A program made the translations under genes and the position numbers. From Kappaphycus alvarezii (Eukaryota > Rhodophyta > Florideophyceae > Gigartinales > Solieriaceae), in the NCBI GenBank assembly GCA_002205965.3, contig NADL03000206.1:1-64000 (forward strand): a DNA stretch of 64,000 nt, given 5' to 3'. Shown piece by piece: positions 35,201-47,110 of this stretch; the first letter of the stretch is position 1; each line of letters starts with the position of its first letter. The notes under the pieces were generated by a model. The model was not told the origin of the DNA. It searched no databases and saw only the letters and a list, made by a program, of their open reading frames with translations.

Positions 35201-38200
35201 AGAAAGTTCATATTACAGTTCAAAACATAGTTCCTGCCTTGAAGTATTAATTTATAGTATAGTAATTAAAAGAAAACATAAATATGACTCAATTACTCGA
35301 AATTTATTTAGCTATATAGTGTTTCATCAATATACCTTGCGTTATTCGTAAAAAGCCTCACGGCTGCTGTAAAATTCAAGCCGGGTCCAAAATCTAAACA
35401 TTCTGCCTACCGAAATGTGCAGTGCTTTTAGCCTGATATGTTTTCACTGTCTTTCTTATATCTTATTGTTCTGATCACACGGCCTAGTTTCAAGTAATTT
35501 TTAAAAGAGAGGGACCTTAATCTTTCCAAAATAGACCTCAGACGCCTTGAAATATACAATTTGTTATTTTTTCAGCTCCATTTGTTATTACTCTCGACTC
35601 TTCAAGAAGAATTTGACGTCATTTTTCTGTTAAGAGCTTTCTAAATCCATTCCTGGGACCACATGACTGTTAGTATTACGCAAATCATGTGTATGGGCTA
35701 AATTTTTATCACTGTTGGTCATGCATTTATTGGTAAGAATTATTTTGTGTTGTATTTCCGGGAGAAATCTCTCTCTTACTAAGAAGATCGTTAATCATTT
35801 ACGTATTTTTCATTTTAGAGCTTGAGAAAAAAAGCAAATTTGATCTTAAATAGGCGTGTTCGATTAAATGCTAGTACAATTTGGAAAACGAAAACTTAAC
35901 AGCGCATTTCCACAAAAATATTTCCCTGGATTATGTTAGGGATTAATTTTAAATTTTAGACTTGGGAAAACAGTTTCAAAAAAAGTTTCCTAGAAACCTC
36001 AGAATGTATTAATAAACATTAATTTTCTTGAAATCTGTTTGTTTGATTTGGGTGTTAAAATACTTTAATTCCACGGGGTTTCAATTTCCTTTTTTCAGTC
36101 GTATAATATTCTGCAAAATGTAGAGTTATTTTTCCCTTGAAACATGACTACATTTTACTTGTAATTGTCTGAGAAACGAGTCTTATTTATATGTAAGACG
36201 CTTTATAGCTTAATACACACAGTGAGCAGTTATATCCCCCATTGAACACTTCAAGATTTATCTCATAGAATTTATTTTTAGTTCACATTCAGACTTGAAG
36301 AGAATATAACATTGAATAATGAATGCTGGTGGGCGCTTTCAGTGCTAATAAAAATCTTTCGACGATGAAAGAGACCTTAAAATATTTCAGTCTAACAGCA
36401 TTTAATGTTTTACTCCAAACTAAGTCAAGAAAATGCTGTGTTTAATATAAATTTTTCCTCTGACACCTTTTGCACTCCACCATATTTACCATTTTATGGC
36501 ATTGTATAGCTCTTATAACGATGCCCTGGCTAAATTGGTCAAGATTTTTGATGGTTCCGAATGTTATTCTACTAGTGTGAGCTTTGTTGCTTAGATTTGT
36601 TTGAAAGTTTCTATATTATTCTAAAAATTAGTGCTTTAAACGAATTCAGTGACTTTGATGCCTTAACCAAAGCACTCTATCTCTAGAAACTGATATAATA
36701 ATAAATCTTCCTCACGAAGGTCCTGAACGTTAGAAAACTATTGATGTCAGTTCATTAATGCTTACAATCTTATCTTTCTCACTGTACTCCATACCCTATG
36801 AACGTGGTCGCCAAAGGCACTTGATCCCTTTTTATAATAGCTCCCATAAATTGCAGATAGGTGAAATTATATACAGTTGTGACCTTTAATGTTTTTCGGG
36901 CTATTAAAGTATATTAAAGTAAAAAGAGGCACTTGAAACGCATTAATCAATTTTTATAATTTACCGCTCAATTTTAACTAGATACTAACTAAATACAACG
37001 CACCAAAAGCATGCATTTTCAACATCATTCTTTGACTCCTTCTCATATAATAGTGTGGAGCTTCAGCCTATTGACTTCTCTGAACGCAGAAAGAACGTTA
37101 AAATCCTGAGTCCATGTGTTATCGAGATACAAATACTCGCTCTCTTTCTATATTTTATTCCCCAGTTGAATTTTTTAAACCCTTTGGACGGACAAATCGG
37201 CCTTTTTCCATTGAATGATCGACTACCAGTTTTTTTTTCTCTATAGAACTAAAACTACTGCAAAATTTCATTAGATATTCCCGTTTCAAGATTCTATCTG
37301 CTTTTTGAACCGCAAGGTTTCATTTCGAGTTTTCGTTGCTCCAATGTTATCATTTTAACTTGTCCGAGAATTTGGAGAAAAATCAAAAGTACTACAAAAA
37401 TTTGAGCATATTCTTTATTTAACTGATTAATCGAAAATCAAGCCATTATGAATATACCAAGAAATATTCAGTAAACCCTCATTTCGACTAAAAAGAAACC
37501 TATTACATCACCATACCATCCCCTTTGACCAGCCAGACAACCAGAATTCATGACATCCGTACTACCAATAGAACGTATGGTATTCATTTATTACCGATAG
37601 GTTTGCCATGATTCTTAGGATTCCGGTTTGATTGAAGGGATAATGTACACCTCTGAAATGAAGAATCATCGCAAAATACGTATAATTAACAACAGCTCTT
37701 AGTAATTATTTCCACGACTGGACCACTTGGTCTCCGTCCCAGCTTCATATTTTACATCAAAAGTTCCCCTTTCTCCCTCTCATTTCCAAAAAATCTCTAT
37801 GACTGAGGGTTTGATAGGTCCTCTCCAAATTGAGTCACGAGATGCAGCCCATTCGAAATCTCTACCTCTAGTTGTAAGATTCTGGGTTTTCGGTCTGTCT
37901 CGTTTCTCAGGACACACTCTCAGTGACTCTCTCACCATTGCATTTATTGACCCTATGCGCTCCCATTTCTACCTACCAGTGCACTCCACAGCAACACCTC
38001 AGCGGTAATCTTTTGGGACTTCCATTCAATTTCCGACGGATACTAGGGTCGTTTTTTCATTAAATAAGGACAACCTAACTACAGTGGAGTAGTTCAAGGT
38101 CTCGTCAGCCGTAGCAGGCTTGCCCTTGCGCGGGCCAGAAATTTATGGTGTCTAGCGCCGTACAAGATTGGCCTCCAACAAACTTCCTCGGTGCTATCTT

Positions 38201-38800
38201 TGCTGAACTGTACAAGGCGTTCCAATCTATAATGGAGTGATTGCAGTATGCTTTAATATTTGAAAGATATGGTAAATTTTTCAATTCGATTCTATTCAAC
38301 TCGAACTGGGGCTTCGCGTAGAGAGCGCCACGACACGTATTCGACTGGTCTACAGTAGAACTAGCTACAGGAAGTCACCAGAAAAATCAGAAATTTTCGG
38401 CGACGTGTAGAGTACGTTATTTTTTGCATTAAAATTGGAATAAATTTATGGCATTAGTATAACGGTTTTTCGCTGTAGTATTCGACTGATTTGCATGTTT
38501 TCATTCGTCAAGGTATAAGTAAAGTAGTTACTTCCTCGTACAGCAGAGTAAATGGCCGCATCTGCGAATTAAGTGCCCATGCCACAATATCGTATGGAGT
38601 AATGGCAAGGAAGAGAGATCGTCCGCGAAAGCATAAATCCCCGTTACTGGGGGTTGACTTAGCATGGAAATGGTAGTGGTTTATCCAGCGAAAGCAATGC
38701 GTCAATCTTTTGCACCTGTGAATTAGTAAATTAACAAAGAATTGTGGACCAGACCACGAACAAGTCCTCCAAATGAATCACTAAAGCAGCAAGATTAAGT
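20220..38800. other. A+T-rich gene desert, first part
   Basis: About 18.6 kb of A/T-dominated sequence in which the longest ORFs are about 60-95 codons, with A/T-driven composition and no recognisable domain. I saw no tRNA, array of tandem repeats or clean LTR pair. A purine-rich GA stretch lies at 21440-21540 and very A/T-rich patches at 29510-29640 and 32370-32460. The minus ORF at 31739-31479 (SEITAARAINLQDATIKAINIENRF) is vaguely gag-like, but not enough to call. The region may be decayed transposons, heterochromatin or intergenic DNA. Confidence 0.6.
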
Positions 38801-38820
38801 TATGTTTTTGAAAGCGACAC

Positions 38821-40004
38821 CTTTCAACTGACTTTGTTAAAATATATCAGCAACTTTCTCGGTGATCCAAATGTACGTAATCTTGACCGCTTCATTCATT
38901 ATGTGGTCTTACAGGATGCTAGTTCACCCTGATATGCTTTCTATTTCCAGAAACCTGGTCGTCAGCAATCGAAATGGCAGCTTTCTTATCGATGAGAACT
39001 GTCGTCTGCGGATAAATCATACTCACTTCCTTAGGATTTTAATTGACTATTCCACAGAATAGACGCCTTATCCATGTCAGCTCCTTTACGCAAGCTGCGG
39101 GAGCATCATATTCAGCTTCAGCTCATGAAAAATCAACGGTCGATTGCCTCTGGCTTTTCCACGCGAATAGTTCATCGTTGAACATAGCTACAAAGTTTGT
39201 TCGTTTATTACCTGAACTCTTTATCTCATGGCCACTCTTATGCTACCACTGCTTGTATTTCCAAGGACTTCTTAATTTACTTCACATGACTGCTACATCG
39301 CGAGTCCTTCTACCCAATCAATTTGTACCTGATAAATAACGGGGAACTCGTTTTATCAGTAGGGCATGAATAACTGTCTGACTAAGAACTTGGATTGCAT
39401 GTGCATTTACGGCAAAACGAAATTTCAGGCCGCGTACAGACCGCTACATGGAGAAGTTCCCTCACAGTTGCAAGATAGCTTGATTGAGTCTTCTTTTCCC
39501 AGGTTTATATCTGAGTCTCGAATCGAAGTCATATCTGCACTTTCGGGAAGTAGAGTCCAGGCTCCATTAGCTTCATGGAGTCATTGTCTATCTAAAGAAT
39601 GCTCTACGTAGCGATATTGGGAGACCTTGATTCAATTTTTGCTGTCGCGTATTTCCCGACCAAAGAATAATCTTATTTATCTAAATAATTCTACATTGAA
39701 TTCTGCGTTACAGTTCTCTTGAATTGCTCCAGAAGACCACGCGAGATACTATCAAATTTCGTTTCATCTGCAATGATAACAAGAATGATAAAAATATATT
39801 CTAATAACCTTATAAAAAAGCCTTGCATCAATAAAATACTGCTTAAAATTCCAGCTTGATATTTTCATTGCGAAAAGGGAACTCTAGGAAATTTCAGTTT
39901 GGCGAAGTCCGTTTATGGACCACTTTGACCTGCAGACGAACTCAGGGTGCTCTTTTTCCAGCCAAATCTGTAGTTTGTTCTACGTACAGAGCAGTGCCAA
40001 TTTC
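38821..40004 (-). pseudogene. Ancient Ty1/copia pol relic (family D): RT and RNase H
   Basis: Visible only by reading the minus strand through stops and shifts. From 40004: ALYVEQTTDLAGK, then PEFVCRSKWSINGLRQTE (the classic GLKQ region of copia RT), a degraded YVDD area with LVIIADE, then YLATVRELLHVAVCTRPEISF (the TRPD-type signature) near 39480-39420, RNase H LFAWKSQRQSTVDFS followed after one stop by AEAEYDAPAACVKELTWI (39150-39070), VLIDKKAAISIADDQ with RKHIRV (about 39000-38920), and ILTK at the end. Order and spacing fit copia pol. gag and integrase, expected above 40 kb, are not recognisable. It differs clearly from families A-C and is older. Confidence 0.8.
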
Positions 40005-40009
40005 AGATG

Positions 40010-43000
40010 ATAGGCTATAATTGCATCCTTTTTCAAAGATGAGGCCTGTTGAGCACAAAAGGTTAGTAGAATTGAATAGCGTATTTAAATACGACCGGTT
40101 TTACAGAGAATCAGGGTATCATTCTACTCAAGGTAACTGCATGCCACCTCAAATTACACAGCGGGCTCAATTAGTTTAGTATATTAATGTAATTTTCCAT
40201 TATTTTGAGGCGAACCGTCCACGTGAATGGATTATTAGAGCTGTAGCGCGGAATATATTCCCATATTTTTCGCTTTCTTAATGCCATATATTCCCAATCA
40301 ATACATACTGTACATACTGTGCATATAAAAAAGGGATTCCTTTGATGTAATATATGAGCTGGCTGAGACCCTGTCATTTTGTACTGTGGATTGTGTAAGT
40401 GAAATATTGCAGCAGTCGCTGATAGTACTCCATTTTACCCGCAATTAAAGTTGAGGCCACCAAGCAAACAAACCGTATTGTAATTTACTTCCAGAACGTA
40501 AATCTGTTGAGATACAGAAGTGCTCCCATTTTGGGGTTTTATCCGCGCCCACATGATATCCTTGTATTTTGTATACAAAATATCAAGTATTGTGATGTAG
40601 CGATAGTTTTTGATACTTTGATGCAACCGTAGACAGCTCTTTGCATCACACTTGAAAATAAAATTCACCTTTTATTCGCTCCATTCGGATGTCACTTTAC
40701 CGTAGCCCTAAACTGGCTTTCATTGCTGTTTCATTTTGACAAAAATCGAACCGGTCAGTCAAAAACCATGAAAAAATTGTAGAACTAATGCGCATGTGTT
40801 TTCCTATGACAAGATATTCTCTGATACTTGCTACAGTTGATCATTCAACTCAGTTGCCTCATAGATGGCAGCAACTGAAGTGTACCTTTTATTTTCCTCT
40901 AAATGTAGGTATTAGTAGTAGCAAGTATGATTCCGAAAGAGTATATGGGGGGAAATCTATCTTACTTACAATTAGAGAGGGAGTCAGTTTGTCCTAAATT
41001 GAGATAGAGTTAATTCAGTCATATTGGCCTCCGTACCGGATTACCGTCAAGTTGATCGGTCCCAGAAAGATCAAAAAGCCTTGCTTGGCGCAGAGTCACG
41101 TTCGAACATTGGGTCCCGTAGAAACTTTCAGTCAGTAAAATATTGAGTAGAGAGATTCACTGTTGAATTTAAAGCTGAGAAGGACTTTTCAGAGATTTCC
41201 GTCTCAAATAATTCTGGACAAGAGGATCGAAATCCTCAAGAAAAGTTGGGAGTCAACTTCGAACTAAAAAAGTTTCATAAGATCTCTAGCACTCAAGCGA
41301 TATGGAAAAGTATGTTCTTTTAAAATTTACTACCAGGGATGGTACCCTTCTTTCAGATCCAACTCTCGTTATGTCCCGTTAACGTCTACTGCACCACTTC
41401 AGTCGCCTAAAAAACTCTCATCTAGGTTATTTGGTGGTTCATTTTCCTTTGACGCCAGTCTAACCCTCTCAGTCGTTTTGGACGATTCCTGTCTCCTGAT
41501 ATGGGTGCGAATTATGTAGAGAGGAAACAGAGAGGAATAGAAGAGAGAGGTTGGGCGTATAGGACTGGGTTAATCGTGTTTCTAAGGAACTTGTATTTTG
41601 TAGGAGTCGATTCAAATGACCTTGAAAGGAGCCTCAGGCTGATTCAGAGGCGCACGTCCACTATGGCGAGCAACGGGTCGTATTACGCTTAATAATTGGC
41701 TCGGACAGGAATTTGTTACAATGTCTCTGCGTATGGGCTATATTTTATTGTGATCCTCCACAATGCATCTTTTTGTGAAGACTTGTACAATGTTAGCCAC
41801 TTTTGGCGGCGTAAATACAAACGTTCACATGTTTCATATATTGATATTACCAAATGTTACCCCTTTTATAACAGTTTATTCAACTATATCCACATAGGCG
41901 ACAGTCTATTAGTAATTATGTTCTGTTCGGTCTATCCAGGCCACAAATTCTATAGATATTTACCATTGCATATTTATGGATACTCTTTTTCTATCTTTAT
42001 TGCACAAGGCATAACTTGCAAGGCAGACTGGAGCTAGAGTACGGTTCTACAGCTGAAATGGTGCTTTTTGACCTTTTGTGATAATAATATGCATAAAAGA
42101 TAGTTTTTATTAGTATTGATGTTGATATGCCCTTCAACTCACTCTTTAACTTATTAACACTTATTAATACAATAAATAAATATGTTCCATCGGCGTCAAC
42201 GGACGTCTGAGATTTCTAATATTCGAACCAGTAGTATATCACCATCCCGCAACGGATCATGTACTATTATGATTGTACATACCTATCCGTCGAGCTCAAG
42301 CAGGGCACATAATGTCTTTCTAATATGTTGATAGCCATATTTATAGACCAGAGGAAGCTCTGTAGTATAGAATCCAAAGTTCTACACCTCTACTATGAAA
42401 ACAATAATATAAAACTTTAATCAGTTTTACTAAGTGGATATTGAACATGAAAGTATATTTTATTGAAGTAGCCAGATTACAATTTCAAAGTGCTCTGGTG
42501 ATATGTTCGAAAAATTATGAAGAATATTATTGAAGCATTGAATAAGGGTTGTAATTGGTTTTCCGTATTTGGTACAGTGCAGGATCATAGGTCCAATGAA
42601 TATAATGTATAATCTCTGGCGTTTGGTCTATTAAGTTTCTATAGGATTCAAAAATTACTTCGATGGTTATACGGTATGATGAAAGAAATATAAACCCATT
42701 ATTATGCAGTTACAGTATCTTAACAATCACAGGAAAGTTTAGAATGTCACTGTGAGAGTTATATGTATGGATACAGAAATGATTGATTCTTGATCATTAT
42801 ACTATCACTGATAGTTTTTATAATTTTAAGTTAAAATTCTTAAGCCACTTCCAGGCTTTCAAACAGTTTAGTAACTGATTTTAATAATTAAAAAGCTTCG
42901 AAACTATGTATGATTATTCCATCATGGCATTGCAAGTAGTAAATGTAAACGTTTTCAAGCTGCAGCACTTTTAAATTCCCCGTAGTGACTGATATGTCTG

Positions 43001-46000
43001 CTTTAACGATTTTGAAATCGAAAAAAATTGTTGTAATGCCATGAAAAGTCTCGAGTGGATTAGAAACTCGACCGAAATTGGGAAAAAACATTAATAACCT
43101 GAATATTTTGACAGACTGAGAGACCTTATTCATTCGTATGCCGGGAGAAAAGGTATACGGTTTATTTTTTTGTGACCAGCCACAGACATTGGAGCTCCAT
43201 CATCCCATAGAAAGCCTATCAGGTGGTTTGGAGAGAACTTCTTTTACATCTTTGCAACATATATATTAACCTTGAAATTTTCATGTTCGTGGTATAAATT
43301 CTCACTGTTATTAAGGAGACGATAAATGTCCCGTAATGTACGTCGCTAAACTAAAATCCGAGGTCTTGTGGGTGTAGTCGTCCATTGCAGAGGTAATGTG
43401 GTTGAGTAGGATGTCATTTTTTGCGTTCTCTACCCGACATGCTCTTCATCATTCACATTAACTACGTACAGAATCGTCTGAGTCGAAAAAGTAGGAATCA
43501 ATTTCAGTATTTTTATCGTATTCTTCGGGGAATCAAGTATCGCTTTCGCCCTTCTCGTTCATATTTTAAGATAAAAAATCCTCCCCTTTGATTATTTCTG
43601 CTATAATATGGGTATAAAATTCTCCATAGTAGATCTTGTGGCGATAATTAGTTTCAATAGCTCAAGGAGTGCAATATAACACTTTTTGCAGTTCCGTGCC
43701 CCACATTTGTGGAATTCATTACGTCGATGGGAATATTCAAAAAAGCGGTTACGCTCATGGTTTCCATTCTGCTTTTGCAGTCCTTATATTTTATTCAGAC
43801 GTATGAAGGTTCTGGTTTTGCGGTCATTACGGATCATATTGTTCAGTACCTTATCAATTTCTTCGACTAGAAAATTTCACGTGTTTTTTGGGTGTATACT
43901 CCACGTACTTACCCTTGGAAACATTCTTCACTAACTGCGTTTAAATTATAGTTCTTCTCTTTACCGTTTAGCTTTTAGAAAGCACTATTTCTACCTGTTT
44001 GTTCTGGGGATATTTTGGAGCAACTGGGACTCAATAAGCAGATACTATCCAATTAACCAGGTTATTGAAGAAGAAAATGGAAATATTCCATTATTTTAAG
44101 TTATGTTGTGTATAATGATGCGGAATAGGTTACGGCTTTCCATCTCTCGAGGGGACTCAGCTCCAATCGTGTATGTAAACTGGATCGAGGTCAACATCAC
44201 TCAGTCGTAAGGGTAGCCAACGAACCCAAAATTTGTCTTTGTGCTCCTCATCCTCACAATTTTTGTGGGCGAGCTGATAAGAAGGCAGAAATGTAGAAGG
44301 TTCTAGATCCGTTCTTCACGGAGAATATTCACACGAACTTGTTAAACGAGTATTCTTGCGAAACGATGTTCTCTATCGAAATCTTCGACTACTTTCCGAA
44401 ATTTGATAATGGCTTTCTTTAAAAAATAGGCTTTGCGGGTGTGGGTGTGGAAATCTAGCGGGCATTTGAGTACATGATTCATGATTTGAGATATGATCTT
44501 GGGTAGACATTATGAGATATCCTTTACATTTCTATCTCGCATAAAAGAACTCAGTCTCAGTGTTTAGTATTTTATCTCGTCGACACAGATCTCAAATAAA
44601 AACTGCTGCAGCCCTGTCAGAATGTCAGCGAAGTATTTGGCCTTCTGATTTGGCGAAATTTGGTATTTTCGAGAGCAAAGTCTACACAAGTTAACGGCCT
44701 CAGCTATACCCTGGCTCAAAATACCCTGAGAGTTGTATTCTTCGAAAATCCACTGGACATCGTTTGCCCCCCTGTGGCTTCATGTATTTTTTCACCAGGA
44801 AGGAGAGGTTTATATTCCAATGATGAGAACTTATTCCGATTCCAATCCCAGACCGAAATACGGTGCCTGAAAGTTTGATTACCAAAGTAGTAACGAGGTG
44901 CTTGCTCCAATTCCGTTGAAGGATGAATAGGAGCTCTCATGGCCAAGGGAACTTGATTCTTACTTCGGTGATATACTTGACATATTGCCTTGGGCATATC
45001 TGATTTTCGCGCTGTGTATCCATAGTACAGGACCATAATAATTCCAACCAGAAAAGTCTGGAGGAGCCACTACTATCTCAAACTTTCTACAACACTTCTA
45101 GCGTAGTCCAAGATGATATCCACGAGGGAAACGAGCCCGATTAAAAGAAGCTTTTTTAAGTCTCTAATGGATATCAGATTCGTAAATGGCATCTGTATCT
45201 CCGCACAGACAAAAATGTGGCGACATCTTACAGGAAGGATACGAAAATCTTTATAAGAAAGAAACATACGTGAAGACATAAATCAGTGCGGAAACCAATT
45301 CATAAGATATCAAGTGACATCTTAGGGTCCAGAGGAATGATATTTATGCCACTAGGTGAGCCTATCGATGCAGCCGGCGAAAAAAGTAATTACATAGTCG
45401 ACTTGACATCGTTGAATATCAATACTTCCTGTTCGTTTGAGAATGAATTCATTATCATCTTCTTCATCATCTTATCTGAGGTATCCTTGAAAAGAGAGAG
45501 GGTATCGAAGCCATTCGGAGGTGTTCAAATGAAACACTAGATCTTCAATATTCTCAGCGCCTTGATTCTAAGACGGGGCAGAAGATGATATGGTATGCAG
45601 AGGTAAGAAAAATTTTGGCCAGTTCTATATAAGTAGCAAAAAAATCCGTACAGTCGTGTTTACTAGTCGCTAGTGCGCCATAGTAACATATCACAATCAT
45701 GCTATGTATCGACAGCGTAGATCTAGGAGTACAGGTAGTTGAATGATAATATGAAATAAAGGAGTTGCTTTTATTGATAAATCCCAGGACTGAACACCTC
45801 AACGAAAAAACGACTTCAATGTCAACGCTGCAAAACTTCTAGATGTTCTCATCGGGAGCGAGCATACGGGCCACGGACCGGTATTCAGAATAACGACAGT
45901 ACTGTATTCTACATATCAATGCGACTCACAAAGACTGTACTGTAAACTAGTGACAGGAAAATAGCCTTTTAGAGTCTTCGTGAGCTTTGAACACATCGTT

Positions 46001-46040
46001 ATGAATCTTGTTTCAAAAAATTTTGCGAAAACATTCCCGT
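40010..46040. other. A+T-rich gene desert, second part
   Basis: Another 6 kb without a gene I can support. ORFs are short (at most about 113 codons) and of low-complexity composition. The most coding-like is the minus ORF 45036-44716 (KPLLPGEKIHEATGGQTM and a downstream FSKNTTLRVF), which could be a decayed integrase C-terminal region of a copia-type element, but no partner domains were found. 37.7-38.0 kb and 45.3-45.5 kb also have unremarkable ORFs. Confidence 0.5.
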
Positions 46041-46047
46041 GCACTTC

Positions 46048-46320
46048 TGCACTCCACCTTTGTCAAGACCAAATTTCCCTCACACATTGGACGTCTATGG
46101 TGACCACCTCCTTCACTAGCTGCACAGCTCCCACAAAAGCTTTATTCATGACTGGGAAGTGAATCTTTTGGCTTGAGACCTGGCTAAAGCCGCCCTTCAT
46201 ACGTGGTAGAGCCATGAGAGGACCCACCACACTATAACGGATATTCGGGCAATGGGAAGCCCCAGAGGGACTGACCTCTTCTGCATCACCTTTTTCAATC
46301 TTTGCGCCATCTAACAGAGT
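46048..46320 (+). pseudogene. Zinc-finger/nuclease-domain element relic, plus strand
   Basis: A plus-strand frame, through three stops, reads LDVYGDHLLH, then LLA-DLAKAALHTW, then ITDIRAMGSPRGTDLFCITF. It is homologous to the minus-strand relics at 54480-54820 and 56490-56890, where the region reads DVHGDHLMHC ... RPDIQAMGSSGGTDFFDVTF. The GDHLMHC part is the end of a CCHC-type finger. RPDI...FDVT resembles a PD-(D/E)xK nuclease core as in R2/CRE-type retrotransposon endonucleases. Here the Asp pair is degraded. The gypsy copy 1 LTR starts four bases after this relic ends. Confidence 0.6.
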
Positions 46321-46323
46321 AAT

Positions 46324-47022
46324 TGATGTGCGCAAATTCGCACACGAAAAAATCTAGATGAGGACCATAATTGTATACAGTATCGGAACTGGCAGATATT
46401 TTTACAGTTTCTGAATTTGCAAGACATTTTTAATTTGGATGAGTGTGGCAAATTCATCGGTTGATATTTTTATTTTAGGACACGCTGTCGTAATAGATGT
46501 TAGTACAGTTACAGGTTCTGGGATACTACGAGTGACTCTGAAAGGTATATATAGTGCCACACAATTCCCACCACTGGCCGATGGGTGGCTGGCATGGGTA
46601 TGGCACCTAGATATTTACATTGAGGAAATATCTTCTAATAGTCTCTCTGGTTCACACGATTCCGTGAATGCATTTTGGTTAGTAGTATGTTTGTTGAGAC
46701 TTTTGGTAGCAAAAATTATATAAGCCGAAAAACTGCTTCCTTTAGTGGAGATCAAGCAAGTTGGCAGACAACTTCAAGCCCAGTCCCAAATAGTTAGGAA
46801 GTTGAGAGTCAACTTCAGACCTAAGAAGCATTTATTTTACGCTAGTCACTGATAGGTGGTAGACCCTGCCCCTTCCATACTTGGTTGTAGGTCTCTCAAC
46901 TCTCTTCTATATACACTCCTCTCATTCGTTCAACTATACCACAGTAGCACTTTTGTCGCTCGCAACACCTCTTCTTGGGGTAATTGGTTCTGAGGATCTC
47001 CCCCCGCCGATTTACCCTATCA
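46324..47022 (+). mobile_element. 5' LTR of gypsy copy 1 (ORF0 deleted)
   Basis: Starts TGATGTGCGCAAATTCGCAC exactly like the solo LTR and ends CCCTATCA two bases before the primer-binding site. At 699 bp it is about half the length of the solo LTR: the block carrying ORF0 is missing, replaced by about 120 bases unlike any other LTR here. The TATATAAG box (46717) and everything after it are retained. Its 3' third shares variants with the 3' LTR at 53-54 kb (CCCAGTCCCAAATAGTTAGG) and not with the solo LTR, so U3 and R-U5 resemble different relatives. The flanking five bases (GTAAT) are not repeated at the other end of the element. Confidence 0.85.
46717..46724 (+). promoter_or_regulatory. TATA box of gypsy copy 1 5' LTR
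   Basis: TATATAAG in the conserved position about 300 bases before the LTR end. It is the only promoter element left in this ORF0-less LTR. Confidence 0.6.
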
Positions 47023-47024
47023 TT

Positions 47025-47038
47025 TGGTACTTTTGTGG
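47025..47038 (+). other. Putative primer-binding site, gypsy copy 1
   Basis: TGGTACTTTTGTGG begins two bases after the LTR CA end. Copy 2 has TGGTACTCTTGTGG in the same place (58370). A TGG start complements the CCA end of a tRNA; which tRNA I cannot tell. Confidence 0.6.
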
Positions 47039-47110
47039 AGGGGGCTGCACCTGAGGTTTCGAGTTGAGCAGTATTAGGGAACACTTTGGAAGGATTTCTT
47101 TTCTGTAATC

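Noticed and set aside
44716-45036. Possible copia integrase C-terminal region
   Set aside because: Some resemblance, but no integrase core, RT or RNase H could be followed on either side.
20220-46040. tRNA or other RNA genes in the A+T-rich block
   Set aside because: No convincing T-loop (GGTTCGAATCC-like) with a matching acceptor stem was seen on inspection. A covariance-model scan would be decisive.
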